From Gemmatimonas sp. (lineage in GTDB: Bacteria > Gemmatimonadota > Gemmatimonadetes > Gemmatimonadales > Gemmatimonadaceae), in contig JAABRL010000022.1 of NCBI GenBank assembly GCA_011390935.1, forward strand, positions 1 through 64,000: a stretch of 64,000 nt of DNA. Reading direction: 5' to 3'. The translations under genes were made by a program, and so were the position numbers. This document shows, piece by piece, positions 1-7,924 of this stretch. The notes under the pieces were generated by a model that was not told where the DNA came from, did not search any database, and saw only the letters and a program-made list of their open reading frames with translations. Each line of letters begins with the position of its first letter. Position 1 is the stretch's first letter.

Positions 1-1166
1 GTGCGCCAGATCAGCTCTGCCTGCTCGCGCCCACGCGTGGGATGCGAGGCCACGTCGAGCCATGTTTGCACGATGTCACTCACCGGCTGTCCCTTTGGCC
101 GTACCATGCCTCGGAACACCGACTGCACGGCCCGAGGTCGCCGCACGATGAGGTCCGGCACCTCGCCCAATCCCATCGGGGCGAAGCCCGGGGGAGGGGC
201 GTCCGTGAGCGCTCGGGCGTGCACGTACATCGGCACCCCCTCCACTAGGCCAAGGCCGTGTGCTCGGGACGCGGCGAACAGGGCGAGGCAGCCGCCGCCC
301 TCGGCCAGCCTTGCGTCGCGGGCGCCGTCGGCACGTCCCCGCAGCAGCGCGCGCCACGACTGTTCCTCGATGGGCTGAGCCGACACCGCCGCCTGCCAGC
401 GCTCGAGCAACTGACGTACCCGGACGAGGCGGAGTTCGGGTGCGTCGTCGTCGAGGTAGCCCTCGTGGCGAAGCTCCTGGACGAGTCGCGACGCGCTCAT
501 GACCGAGACGCCGGCCGCGGAGGCGAGGTCGGACGGCCCCCGGTAGCGGCCGCGTGGGGCGTGGAGCATGGACGCCGGGATCTGTGGCGCCAACAGCACT
601 TTGAGCATCCACTGGCCGAGGTCCGTGAAGCGCGTGCCTCGGGCGCCCTTGCGAGATGACGACGACCGGCGCGGACGAAGCGGTGGCTCGGCGTCGAGAT
701 CACCCACGTGCGGACCGTGGAACCGGCGGAGCCCCGTGCGGTCGATCACCCCGCCACTGGCGTGAGGTGCGACCTTGGCAATGAACGCGAGGACCGCTTC
801 GGCCGCCGTCGGCGCGATACGCTCCGCACCGACGACCGCCACCGGAATCTCTCCGGCCTGGGCCGCACGCTGCGCCTCAAGCCACACCTGTGACCAGAGC
901 GGGATCAAGCGGTCTGCGCGCCCCTCCGCGATCCCCTTCACGTGGACGGCGAGCGTCACCTCCTGCCGGCGGGCGCGCAGGTCGAGTGCGGACGAACCCT
1001 CAGCCGTGTCGCGCACCTGCCAGCCGGTGGCGGCAAGGCCCTCCCTGAGGACGCTTTCAAGGACTTCTTCGCGGACTACCGCATCGGAGCGACGCGCGTT
1101 CTCTGGAGGATGCACCGGGGGGCTCAGGAGGAAGGCTGAACACGGCACGGCTCTTATCTCGGCCAT
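1..1166 (-). CDS. AbiEi-like winged-helix protein with nuclease-like N-terminus (partial)
   Basis: The gene is read leftward and leaves the window at base 1; about 388 codons are open and the C-terminus is missing. The ATG at 1166 is used; an in-frame ATG at 1178 is an alternative. Residues about 58-130 (ALDLRAR, then VTLAVHVKG, then SEGR-like EGRADRLIPLW) resemble the core of a PD-(D/E)XK-type fold in which the usual acidic residue before the lysine is His. Residues about 180-240 form a winged helix (SDLASAAGVSVMSASRLVQEL). Near residue 365 comes QTWLDVA followed by RGREQAE, which resembles the C-terminal pattern of AbiEi-family antitoxins. The other frames across this region are arginine-rich shadows. 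The family call is an inference from motifs; a partner toxin, if any, would lie left of the window. Confidence 0.55.
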   Translation of the reverse strand, partial: MAEIRAVPCSAFLLSPPVHPPENARRSDAVVREEVLESVLREGLAATGWQVRDTAEGSSALDLRARRQEVTLAVHVKGIAEGRADRLIPLWSQVWLEAQRAAQAGEIPVAVVGAERIAPTAAEAVLAFIAKVAPHASGGVIDRTGLRRFHGPHVGDLDAEPPLRPRRSSSSRKGARGTRFTDLGQWMLKVLLAPQIPASMLHAPRGRYRGPSDLASAAGVSVMSASRLVQELRHEGYLDDDAPELRLVRVRQLLERWQAAVSAQPIEEQSWRALLRGRADGARDARLAEGGGCLALFAASRAHGLGLVEGVPMYVHARALTDAPPPGFAPMGLGEVPDLIVRRPRAVQSVFRGMVRPKGQPVSDIVQTWLDVASHPTRGREQAELIWR

Positions 1167-1252
1167 GATAATAAACATGGCCACGATAGCCCAGTTGAGC
1201 AAGCGCCGGTTGCGGGTCCTCCCCCCGTCGCTGACGAGCGCCGACCGTGGCG

Positions 1253-1505
1253 TCAGACAGCAAGGGCGAACTGAACCGAGGTTTCCGCCTCAAAGCCGTC
1301 CCACCCTCCCGCCAGTTCGCAATAGCTCGCCAGCTGCGACTGCTGCTGTGCCGTGAGCGGACCCAGCGCCTCACGTACCTCGGTGTACAGGCGGTTCACG
1401 CCTGCCGAGAGCTCGGTGGTCTCACGGCGATGCTCGCTGAGCCGAGCACGCTCTGCGTCGGAGGCGACGCGCGCCGCCGCGGCCGAAGATCCCGGCGCAG
1501 TTCAG
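1253..1505 (-). pseudogene. Decayed copy of the C-terminal tail of the VPS10-type gene
   Basis: Read leftward, this stretch encodes a tail that matches the last about 75 residues of the intact VPS10-type protein at 2466-5423. Shared blocks include SAGVNRLYTEVRE versus SARVNRLYGEVRG and the block GPLTAQQQSQLA, present in both. The match starts near 1505 (ELRRD) but needs a frame change before the next block (AARVASDAERARL). The last residues before the stop at 1253-1255 diverge from the intact gene. There is no start codon, signal peptide or upstream propeller. It is read as a truncated, frameshifted remnant of a partial tandem duplication. It abuts the stop codon of the lipoprotein gene at 1502-1978. 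Confidence 0.75.
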
Positions 1506-1978
1506 CGGGTGACCTGCACTGCCGCTGAACGCGCGGACACCAGATGCACAAGCAATGAACCATCGGGCTGTTGCACCGCGTACACGACGGTCGATCCCAC
1601 AGGCGCGTACACCAGCTCGCGATAGTCCAGGGGGATGGGCATCTGCGTGCAGTTCGTCCCGTTCGTCCTGTTCGTTTCGCCGACGAAACGACGCAGCAGC
1701 GTATCTCGGCGCACGCGCTTCTCAACGCGTTCGAGCCGTCCGCAGCCATCGTTCGCGACGAATCCGGTCACTCGGACGCTGACCGAATCCGGCGAGGTAG
1801 TCAGCGTGTCGGCGACGCGATCAGCGCGAATGGTGTACTCCGAACTCTGAAGGCCACAGGCCGTAGTGCTCGCGTACACGAACACCAACAGACTCACGGC
1901 AAACGCCTGCACGAATCGCGACGGCGGACTGGGTCGCTCGGCGGTCGCGGCGGATACTCGAGTCCTGTTGTGGGCCAT
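1502..1978 (-). CDS. Small secreted/lipoprotein of unknown function
   Basis: A 158-residue protein with no recognised family. The ATG at 1978 is chosen because GGAGGA lies six bases upstream; the frame is open further but without a comparable site. The N-terminus has a basic stretch, a hydrophobic segment (about residues 26-37) and then ASTTAC, a loose lipobox with Cys near residue 41, so export and possibly lipidation are likely. The mature part contains paired Cys residues (NDGCGR, GTNCTQ) and ends with a beta-rich segment (VVYAVQQPDG). It lies between the orphan antitoxin gene and the VPS10 tail remnant. Confidence 0.6.
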   Translation of the reverse strand: MAHNRTRVSAATAERPSPPSRFVQAFAVSLLVFVYASTTACGLQSSEYTIRADRVADTLTTSPDSVSVRVTGFVANDGCGRLERVEKRVRRDTLLRRFVGETNRTNGTNCTQMPIPLDYRELVYAPVGSTVVYAVQQPDGSLLVHLVSARSAAVQVTR

Positions 1979-2082
1979 GCAAATCCTCCGCACCGAGGGG
2001 GTGTCGAAGCACCGTGCAATGGCCCCCCACGAAACCACAGTTGCTACAAGGGGAAACGCCTCGTACAACCCCAGTACGGCAT

Positions 2083-2379
2083 TCAGGGTCCCTCGTCTCG
2101 CTCGGCGAGCAGGGCGGCCACGATCGACACGCCACCGATGGTCTCGATCGGCGGCTGGTGGAGCGCCCAGTCGCCCGTCGGCTCACGCTCACCGAGCACA
2201 AGCCGGCCCCGCTGCGCCAATTCGATAGACCGGGGCGACACCCCACGCAGAGACGTGGGCGGGCTCAAATGGTCAATGGGAACGCCACGATCGGTGATCA
2301 CGATCGTGGCGCCCCCGCGCACCTCACGCAGCAGCGCGCTCAGGTGGTTCTTGGCATCGGAGACGGAGACAGTCTTCAT
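2083..2379 (-). CDS. Phd/YefM-type antitoxin (orphan)
   Basis: A 98-residue protein starting MKTVSVSDAKNHLSALLREV, the typical N-terminal DNA-binding fold of Phd/YefM antitoxins of type II toxin-antitoxin modules, followed by TIVITDRGVPI, also typical. The C-terminal third, normally the toxin-binding tail, is variable. No toxin gene follows: the 104 bases to the next start hold only a 12-codon frame and no PIN, Doc or RelE-like sequence. It is therefore an orphan, or its toxin has been lost. A 10-bp perfect palindrome 16 bases upstream of the start is a candidate autoregulatory operator. Confidence 0.8.
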   Translation of the reverse strand: MKTVSVSDAKNHLSALLREVRGGATIVITDRGVPIDHLSPPTSLRGVSPRSIELAQRGRLVLGEREPTGDWALHQPPIETIGGVSIVAALLAERDEGP

Positions 2380-2394
2380 GTGGCCAATCCAGCC

Positions 2395-2404
2395 AGAACG
2401 TTCT
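2395..2404. promoter_or_regulatory. Candidate operator of the Phd-type antitoxin
   Basis: AGAACGTTCT is a perfect palindrome starting 16 bases upstream of the antitoxin ATG, and the symmetry extends imperfectly outward (GCC..GCC flanks are direct rather than inverted). Phd antitoxins repress their own promoters by binding short palindromes, so the position fits. This is inference from position and symmetry only. Confidence 0.35.
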
Positions 2405-2465
2405 AGCCAAACACGCGTTAACCCGTGCAGGATGCCTCAGGCGTGTCTCGCAACTCCTTGACGCC

Positions 2466-5423
2466 TCACGGCCGCCCCAACACCCCCACCATCTCGCGAT
2501 AGTACGCCAGCTGCGACTGCTGCTGCGCCGTGAGCGGACCCACCGCGCCGCGCACCTCGCCGTACAGGCGGTTCACGCGCGCCGAGAGCTCACCCGCCTG
2601 ACGCTGGTGTTCCACAAGCTGCGCCCGATTCGCGTCGGTCGCGCCCCGCGCGGAGGCGGTCGACCGTGCCGCCAACGCCTGCGCCTCGCGACGCAGCGCG
2701 GCGATCTCCTGCAGCGACTGCGTCCACGCGGCGCGCACATTCGCAGCCACCGTGATGCGCGGGTCCTCGCGTACTTCGAGCGTGGTGCGCGCCGACTTGC
2801 TGCCACTCTGCACCGTGACCGTGTACGTACCCGGCACCACCAGCGGCCCGGCCGGTGCGCGCCCCTCGGCGTTGGCCTCGCGATAGCTCAGGTCCCACAC
2901 CACGCGGTTGAGACCGGCCTGCGAACGCACGGGCACCGTGGCCACCACCTCGCCCTGCGCACTGGTGAACGTCACCGTGGCCGGCGCCGCGCTCGCCAAC
3001 CAGAAATCCACCACGCCACCGGCCGGCGGATTTTCGCCCCGATAGAACATGTCGCCTACGTGCCCGATCTCGCTGCGATAGCGGATCTGCTCCGCCGGAC
3101 GCGTGCTGAACACATGCAGCGCACTCGACGCCACCTGCGGCGTGAGCTCGCGCAGCGCGCGCACGTTGTCCATGATCCAGATGCCGCGTGAGTGCGTGCC
3201 CAGCACCAGATCGTGCTCGCGCGGATGAATGAAGAGATCGTTGAACGCCATCGTCGGCATGCCCGCCTTGAGCTCGGCCCACGTGCGCCCGCGGTCGTTG
3301 CTCCAGAACAGCCCGAGCTCAGTGCCCAGATAGAGCACGTCGGGGTTCACGAGATCTTCGCGCAGCGTGCGCGCCACGCGATTGGCGGGCAGACCGCCAT
3401 CGAGGCGGCGCCATGTGCGCCCGTCGTCGTCGGTCACGTACACGTAGTTCGCGAAGTCACCCGCGCGATAGTTGTTGGCCACCAGATACGCGCGCCCGTC
3501 GGCGTGACGCGACGTTTCGATGCCGTTGATCCACGCACTGCGCGGCAGTCCGGCAATCTTCCCCGAGAACTCGGTCCATGTGCGCCCTCCATCGCCGCTG
3601 CGCTGCACGTTGCCATCGTCGGTGCCCACCCACAGCACATCACGCACACGCGGTGATTCGGCGATGGCCGACAGCGTGGGCCAGTACGGCGTGCCATCGT
3701 CGAGCGACAGCGAGTTGGCGCGCGGCATCTGTCCCATGATCGGCAGCGTGCGCCGATCCACACCGGTCGTGCGATCGCCGAGCGCCGTCCACGTGTTGCC
3801 GCGGTCCGTGCTCTTCCAGAGAATGTTCGTGCCGGCGTAGATCGTCTTCGTGTCGTGGTGCGAGATCAGAATCGGCGCGTCCCAGTTGGCGGGCGCCATG
3901 GCGTTGCCGAGTCGCTGCGCCGGTGCGCTACGGTCACCCCAGGTGGTCCAGTTGCGACGATCGCTGATCGCGCCCTGCGGATCACCCGGTCGAATGTTCA
4001 CGCGCTCGCCCGTGATGAGATCCACGCGCGAGAAGCCGAGAAACTGCGAGTTGGTGTAGAGCGTGCGATTGTCGCTGGTGTCCACGAGGTTGAAGAAGCC
4101 GTCACCGCCGCCCCACTTGATCCAGTCGGCGTTGGTGATGCCTTCGCTGCGATACGTCGCGCTGGGGCCGGCCCACGACCCGTTGTCCTGAAGGCCGCCA
4201 TACACGTTGTACGGTGTGGCCATGTCGAACGACACACGATACCACTGGCTCACGTTCAGGTGCGGCACGTACTGCCACGTCTTCGCCTGATCGAACGAAA
4301 AGCCGATGCCGCCGTCGTCGGCCTTGATGAGATGCTTCGAGTTGGCCGGGTTCACCCACAGGAAGCGGTCGTCGCCGTGCAGCGTCTGGCGCAGCGACTG
4401 CGAGGTCTTGCCGCAATCGGTGCTCCACGAGAAGAAGTTCATCATGTAGATCGTGCACGGATCGTTCGGATCCACGATCACCTGGCTGGCGTACATGGGG
4501 CGCGGATTCCACGTACTCATCTGCTCCCACGTGGCGCCGGCGTCCTGCGAGCGGTACAGACCGGCCAGCGGCTCTTCGTACGCGGTGCTGGCGGTGTAGC
4601 GATTGCCCTGCTCGATGCTCACGTACACGATCTTCGGATCCTTCGCGTAGATCGCGATGCCGATGCGTCCGTAGTCGCCGGCGGGCAATCCGTTCGACAA
4701 CTTCGTCCACGTGGTACCGCCATCGGTGCTCTTCCACAGCGCGCTCCCGGGACCGCCGCCGTCGAAGCCGAAGGGCGCACGTCGCCGCTGATAGCTCGCC
4801 GCGTACAGCGTGTTCGGATCGGAGGCGTGCATGGCCACATCCACCACACCCGTATTCGCATCCACGTGCAACACGCGCGTCCACGTGCGACCACCGTCGA
4901 GCGTGCGGTACAGGCCGCGCTCCTCGTTCGCGCCCCACAGCTGCCCCATCGCGGCCACGAACACGCGGTTGCTGTTGGTCGGATCGATGACGATGCGGCC
5001 AATGTGCGCCGACTCGCGCAAACCGACATTCGTGAACGTGGTGCCACCGTTGGTGCTCTTGTACACGCCGTCGCCCCAGCTCGAGCTCTGCCGATTGGCG
5101 CGCTCGCCGGTGCCCACCCACACGATGCTCGTATCGCGCTGGTCGAGCGCGAGCGCACCAATGGAGTGTACCGGCTGATCGCCGAACAGCGGGGTCCACG
5201 TGGTGCCGCTGTTGAGGGTCTTGTAAAGACCACCCGTGGCCGACGCGGCGTAGAACACATGCGGCTGCGCGTTGTACACGGCGAGATCCACGAAGCGGCC
5301 GGACATGGCCGCCGAGCCGATGGTGCGCGCGCCGAGTCCGGCGGTGAGCGGGGCGGCGGGGGTCTGGGCGAGCGCCGAGGTGGAGGCCACGGCGAGCAGG
5401 AAGGCGAGCGAGCGAGCGGACAT
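2466..5423 (-). CDS. Secreted VPS10/sortilin-type BNR-repeat propeller protein
   Basis: A 985-residue exported protein. The ATG at 5423 is selected because it starts a clean signal peptide (MSARSLAFLLAVASTSALAQ); the reading frame stays open upstream without one. The body carries many BNR/Asp-box units of the S/T-x-D-x-G-x-T-W kind (LDGGRTW, TDGGTTW, TDRGNTW, GDGGRTW, TDDDGRTW, NDRGRTW), as expected for the multi-bladed propellers of sortilin/VPS10-like proteins. Near residue 770 it has a segment HPREHDLVLGTHSRGIWIMD, common in bacterial members. After about residue 800 comes a beta-sandwich-like region, and the last about 80 residues are helical. The cargo is unknown. A decayed copy of its tail lies at 1253-1505. 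It is divergent from the MscS gene. Confidence 0.85.
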   Translation of the reverse strand: MSARSLAFLLAVASTSALAQTPAAPLTAGLGARTIGSAAMSGRFVDLAVYNAQPHVFYAASATGGLYKTLNSGTTWTPLFGDQPVHSIGALALDQRDTSIVWVGTGERANRQSSSWGDGVYKSTNGGTTFTNVGLRESAHIGRIVIDPTNSNRVFVAAMGQLWGANEERGLYRTLDGGRTWTRVLHVDANTGVVDVAMHASDPNTLYAASYQRRRAPFGFDGGGPGSALWKSTDGGTTWTKLSNGLPAGDYGRIGIAIYAKDPKIVYVSIEQGNRYTASTAYEEPLAGLYRSQDAGATWEQMSTWNPRPMYASQVIVDPNDPCTIYMMNFFSWSTDCGKTSQSLRQTLHGDDRFLWVNPANSKHLIKADDGGIGFSFDQAKTWQYVPHLNVSQWYRVSFDMATPYNVYGGLQDNGSWAGPSATYRSEGITNADWIKWGGGDGFFNLVDTSDNRTLYTNSQFLGFSRVDLITGERVNIRPGDPQGAISDRRNWTTWGDRSAPAQRLGNAMAPANWDAPILISHHDTKTIYAGTNILWKSTDRGNTWTALGDRTTGVDRRTLPIMGQMPRANSLSLDDGTPYWPTLSAIAESPRVRDVLWVGTDDGNVQRSGDGGRTWTEFSGKIAGLPRSAWINGIETSRHADGRAYLVANNYRAGDFANYVYVTDDDGRTWRRLDGGLPANRVARTLREDLVNPDVLYLGTELGLFWSNDRGRTWAELKAGMPTMAFNDLFIHPREHDLVLGTHSRGIWIMDNVRALRELTPQVASSALHVFSTRPAEQIRYRSEIGHVGDMFYRGENPPAGGVVDFWLASAAPATVTFTSAQGEVVATVPVRSQAGLNRVVWDLSYREANAEGRAPAGPLVVPGTYTVTVQSGSKSARTTLEVREDPRITVAANVRAAWTQSLQEIAALRREAQALAARSTASARGATDANRAQLVEHQRQAGELSARVNRLYGEVRGAVGPLTAQQQSQLAYYREMVGVLGRP

Positions 5424-5532
5424 GGCGGCGTGGGTGAGGGAAGACGAGGGCTCCCTAGATTCTGCCCTTCGCGCGCGCGATCGCAAGTCACGGCCGCCGC
5501 GCAGGACCCGCCGACCGGGTGTGTCGCGCGAT

Positions 5533-6663
5533 ATGTTGCGAGGCATGCAATCGTTCAGCGAGTTTCTCGATGCACGACTGGGCGTGCCACCGTGGATCGC
5601 GGCCGTCGTGGGGATCGCCCTGCTCACCGCGGCGGTGAACCGTATCGCCCAGACGTTGCTGCGGCAGGCGCTGCGCGTCACCGAACGCACCGAGACGGTG
5701 TGGGACGACGCCCTGCTGCGCAGCGCCGGCCGCCCCGTGCTGGCGGCGCTGTGGGTGATCGGCGTGAGCTTCATGCTGCGTGTGGCGCAGGCGCAGGTGG
5801 CCGGGGTGCGGTTCCTCGAGCATGCGCTCTCGGTGCGCGATGTCGGCCTGGTGATCTGCGTGGCCTGGTTCGCGCTACGCTTCGTGCGGCGCGTGCAGGA
5901 GAACCTCGTCCAGGCCGGCGCCGCCCGCCCCGACCGAGTGGACCGCACCACGGTCGACGCACTCGGCAAGCTCTCGAGTCTGCTGGTCATCGTGGTCACG
6001 GTGCTCATCGTGGCGCAGACACTCGGGTTTCAGATCACCGGCCTGCTCGCGCTCGGCGGCGTGGGTGGGCTCGCCGTGGGCCTCGCCGCGAAGGACCTGC
6101 TCGCGAACTTCTTCGGTGGCCTCACGATCTACCTCGATCGGCCGTTCAGTGTGGGGGAGTGGATTCGCAGCCCCGACAAGAGCATCGAGGGCACCGTGGA
6201 ACACATCAGCTGGCGCCACACGCGCGTGCGCGGCTTCAACAAGAATCCCATCTACGTGCCCAACGCGGTGTTCACCACGATTGTGGTGGAGAATCCGGGG
6301 CGCATGACACACCGGCGCATTCGCGAAACGATCGGTCTGCGCTACGATGATTTCGCCGTGGTGGCACCGGTGGTGAACGACATCCGGTCCATGCTGCGGT
6401 CGCATCCGCGCATCGATGCCACGCAGACGCTCATCGTGAACTTCAACCTGTTCGGCGCGTCCTCGCTCGACCTCATGGTCTATGCGTTCGCGAAGACCGT
6501 GGTGTGGACGGAGTTCCACGAGATCAAGGAAGACGTGCTGCTGCGCATCGGGGAGATCATTCTGTCGCACGGCGCCGAGATCGCGTTTCCCACGCAGACG
6601 TTGCACATCGCAGCGGGCAGTGAAGTGGCGGGTGATGAGATGGCGTTGCGCACGGAGGACTGA
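5533..6663 (+). CDS. MscS-family mechanosensitive ion channel
   Basis: A 376-residue inner-membrane protein. Transmembrane stretches lie near residues 17-35, 62-82, 95-115 and 140-160, and are followed by the pore-lining helix and beta domain typical of MscS (ALGGVGGLAVGLAAKDLLAN, then GLTIYLDRPFSVGEWI). The Gly/Ala pattern is the family hallmark for the gating helix. The C-terminal alpha/beta domain runs to the end with no extra cyclic-nucleotide or regulatory domain. An in-frame ATG at 5545 is an alternative start. Role by family: release of small osmolytes on hypo-osmotic stress. It is convergent with the DUF3592 gene, 36 bases apart. Confidence 0.9.
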   Translation: MLRGMQSFSEFLDARLGVPPWIAAVVGIALLTAAVNRIAQTLLRQALRVTERTETVWDDALLRSAGRPVLAALWVIGVSFMLRVAQAQVAGVRFLEHALSVRDVGLVICVAWFALRFVRRVQENLVQAGAARPDRVDRTTVDALGKLSSLLVIVVTVLIVAQTLGFQITGLLALGGVGGLAVGLAAKDLLANFFGGLTIYLDRPFSVGEWIRSPDKSIEGTVEHISWRHTRVRGFNKNPIYVPNAVFTTIVVENPGRMTHRRIRETIGLRYDDFAVVAPVVNDIRSMLRSHPRIDATQTLIVNFNLFGASSLDLMVYAFAKTVVWTEFHEIKEDVLLRIGEIILSHGAEIAFPTQTLHIAAGSEVAGDEMALRTED

Positions 6664-6699
6664 TACAACGCGCGCTGTGGGCCGGATCGACAGCGCCGG

Positions 6700-7782
6700 T
6701 CAGCTGGTGGGATGGGCGAACATGACATCCACCTGTCGTCCCACCACGCGCTGCGCGATCCACCCGAACAACATCGCGAACAGCGAGATGCCGGCGGTCC
6801 AGACCTGACGTGCAAGCAGGCCGGCATTCACCACGGCCCGCGTGGGATCACGCGGATCGACGTGTACGGGCAGGTAGTGGCCGAGTCCGTACGGCCAGAT
6901 CGCGTGTGATGGCCGGCCCTCCGCATCGTACTTCGGATCACGCACCGTCTGCCGCGCATAGCGCACGGTGTCAGCCGCGACGTAACGGAAGACGACGCGG
7001 GTCGGATCGCGCCCCCCGATGAGGTCGAGCGTGTCTGCCGGTGTGAACCGGGTACCCGCCGTGTCGAAGGGCGCCCCGTACACGATGCGTCCGGGCACCG
7101 TCGGCCAGCTGGTGGCCTCGATCTCGCGCCACGCGGTGGGCAGCATCCACACCAGCAATCCGAACCCGGAGAGCTGAAAGAGCAGGCCGAAGAGCGCGAC
7201 CACCACACGCATGTACGGCCAATCGCTGATGGAAATGGCGATCACCAGCACGATGAACAGAATCGAGATATTGATCGCAAAGCCGGCCAGCGGCAGGCCG
7301 AGCGCCTCGCTCGAGAATCCGGGCTCGAGCACGGCCAGCGACGGATCCCTCGGCGCGTATCGGACCGGCACGCGCGCCCCCACGGGATAGCGGCGGCGCA
7401 CCAGCTCCGCTTCGGAGCCATCGCCGCTACCGAGCGTCTGACCGAAGGCACGCGTGGAGGTCGTGTAGGCCGAGTCACCCACGACATAGCGTACCGTGAC
7501 GGCGGTGTTGTACGTGATGTGCAGGTGCTGCCAGCGACGCCAACGGCCGTAGTCGCTCGAAAGGGTGAGCGGCGGTTTGCTCGGATCGACATTGCTTTCG
7601 GCCGAGATCACCTCGCCCTCGGCCACGGGCCAGCCGCGACTTTCGCGGGCCATGAGTGCCGTCGCCACGCCCTCCCACACCCACACGCCGCCGCCGATGG
7701 GAAGCAGCGCCACGAGCACCGTGAGCGCCACCAGCAGGCGGGTCCGGGCGGTGGAGACGGGGGGTCGCGGGGAGGCGCGCAT
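6700..7782 (-). CDS. DUF3592-type membrane protein
   Basis: A 360-residue membrane protein. The ATG at 7782 is preferred; another in-frame start lies at 7809. A hydrophobic helix near residues 16-38 is followed by an exposed domain (SRGWPVAEGEVISAES, VTVRYVVGDSAYTT), the pattern of DUF3592. Two more transmembrane helices lie near 165-185 and 192-215. A second copy of the exposed module follows (SWPTVPGRIVYGAPFDT, VVFRYVAADTVRYARQTVRD), and a last helix lies near 330-350. So the protein is an internal duplication of helix plus DUF3592 domain. Function unknown; it is probably an envelope protein. Confidence 0.7.
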   Translation of the reverse strand: MRASPRPPVSTARTRLLVALTVLVALLPIGGGVWVWEGVATALMARESRGWPVAEGEVISAESNVDPSKPPLTLSSDYGRWRRWQHLHITYNTAVTVRYVVGDSAYTTSTRAFGQTLGSGDGSEAELVRRRYPVGARVPVRYAPRDPSLAVLEPGFSSEALGLPLAGFAINISILFIVLVIAISISDWPYMRVVVALFGLLFQLSGFGLLVWMLPTAWREIEATSWPTVPGRIVYGAPFDTAGTRFTPADTLDLIGGRDPTRVVFRYVAADTVRYARQTVRDPKYDAEGRPSHAIWPYGLGHYLPVHVDPRDPTRAVVNAGLLARQVWTAGISLFAMLFGWIAQRVVGRQVDVMFAHPTS

Positions 7783-7841
7783 GCCATGATTCTGGTGCCA
7801 CGGCACCACGGTGGCGAGGGCCGGGATCGCGCGCCGTCAAA

Positions 7842-7864
7842 CTGCGAAAGACGCGATGGCGCGA
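7842..7864. repeat. Solo half-arm of the palindromic repeat family
   Basis: CTGCGAAAGACGCGATGGCGCGA matches, with one base indel, the arm of the large palindrome at 19641-19775 (CTGCGAAAGACGCGATGGGCGCGA when that arm is read on the minus strand). It lies in the 142-base divergent gap between the DUF3592 gene and the amidohydrolase gene. No second arm is visible nearby. Confidence 0.5.
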
Positions 7865-7924
7865 GAGGCTTACCCGCCCCCCATATTCGAGCGTTCGCCT
7901 CCGATCGCCTCTCACCCCGCTCGC

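Noticed and set aside
2466-6008. Frame of 1180 codons as one protein
   Set aside because: The upstream 195 codons are antisense to the MscS gene; a clean signal peptide starts at 5423.
3855-6350. 831-codon plus-strand frame opposite the VPS10 gene
   Set aside because: Shadow of the VPS10 gene; rich in Arg, His and Ala with no domain.
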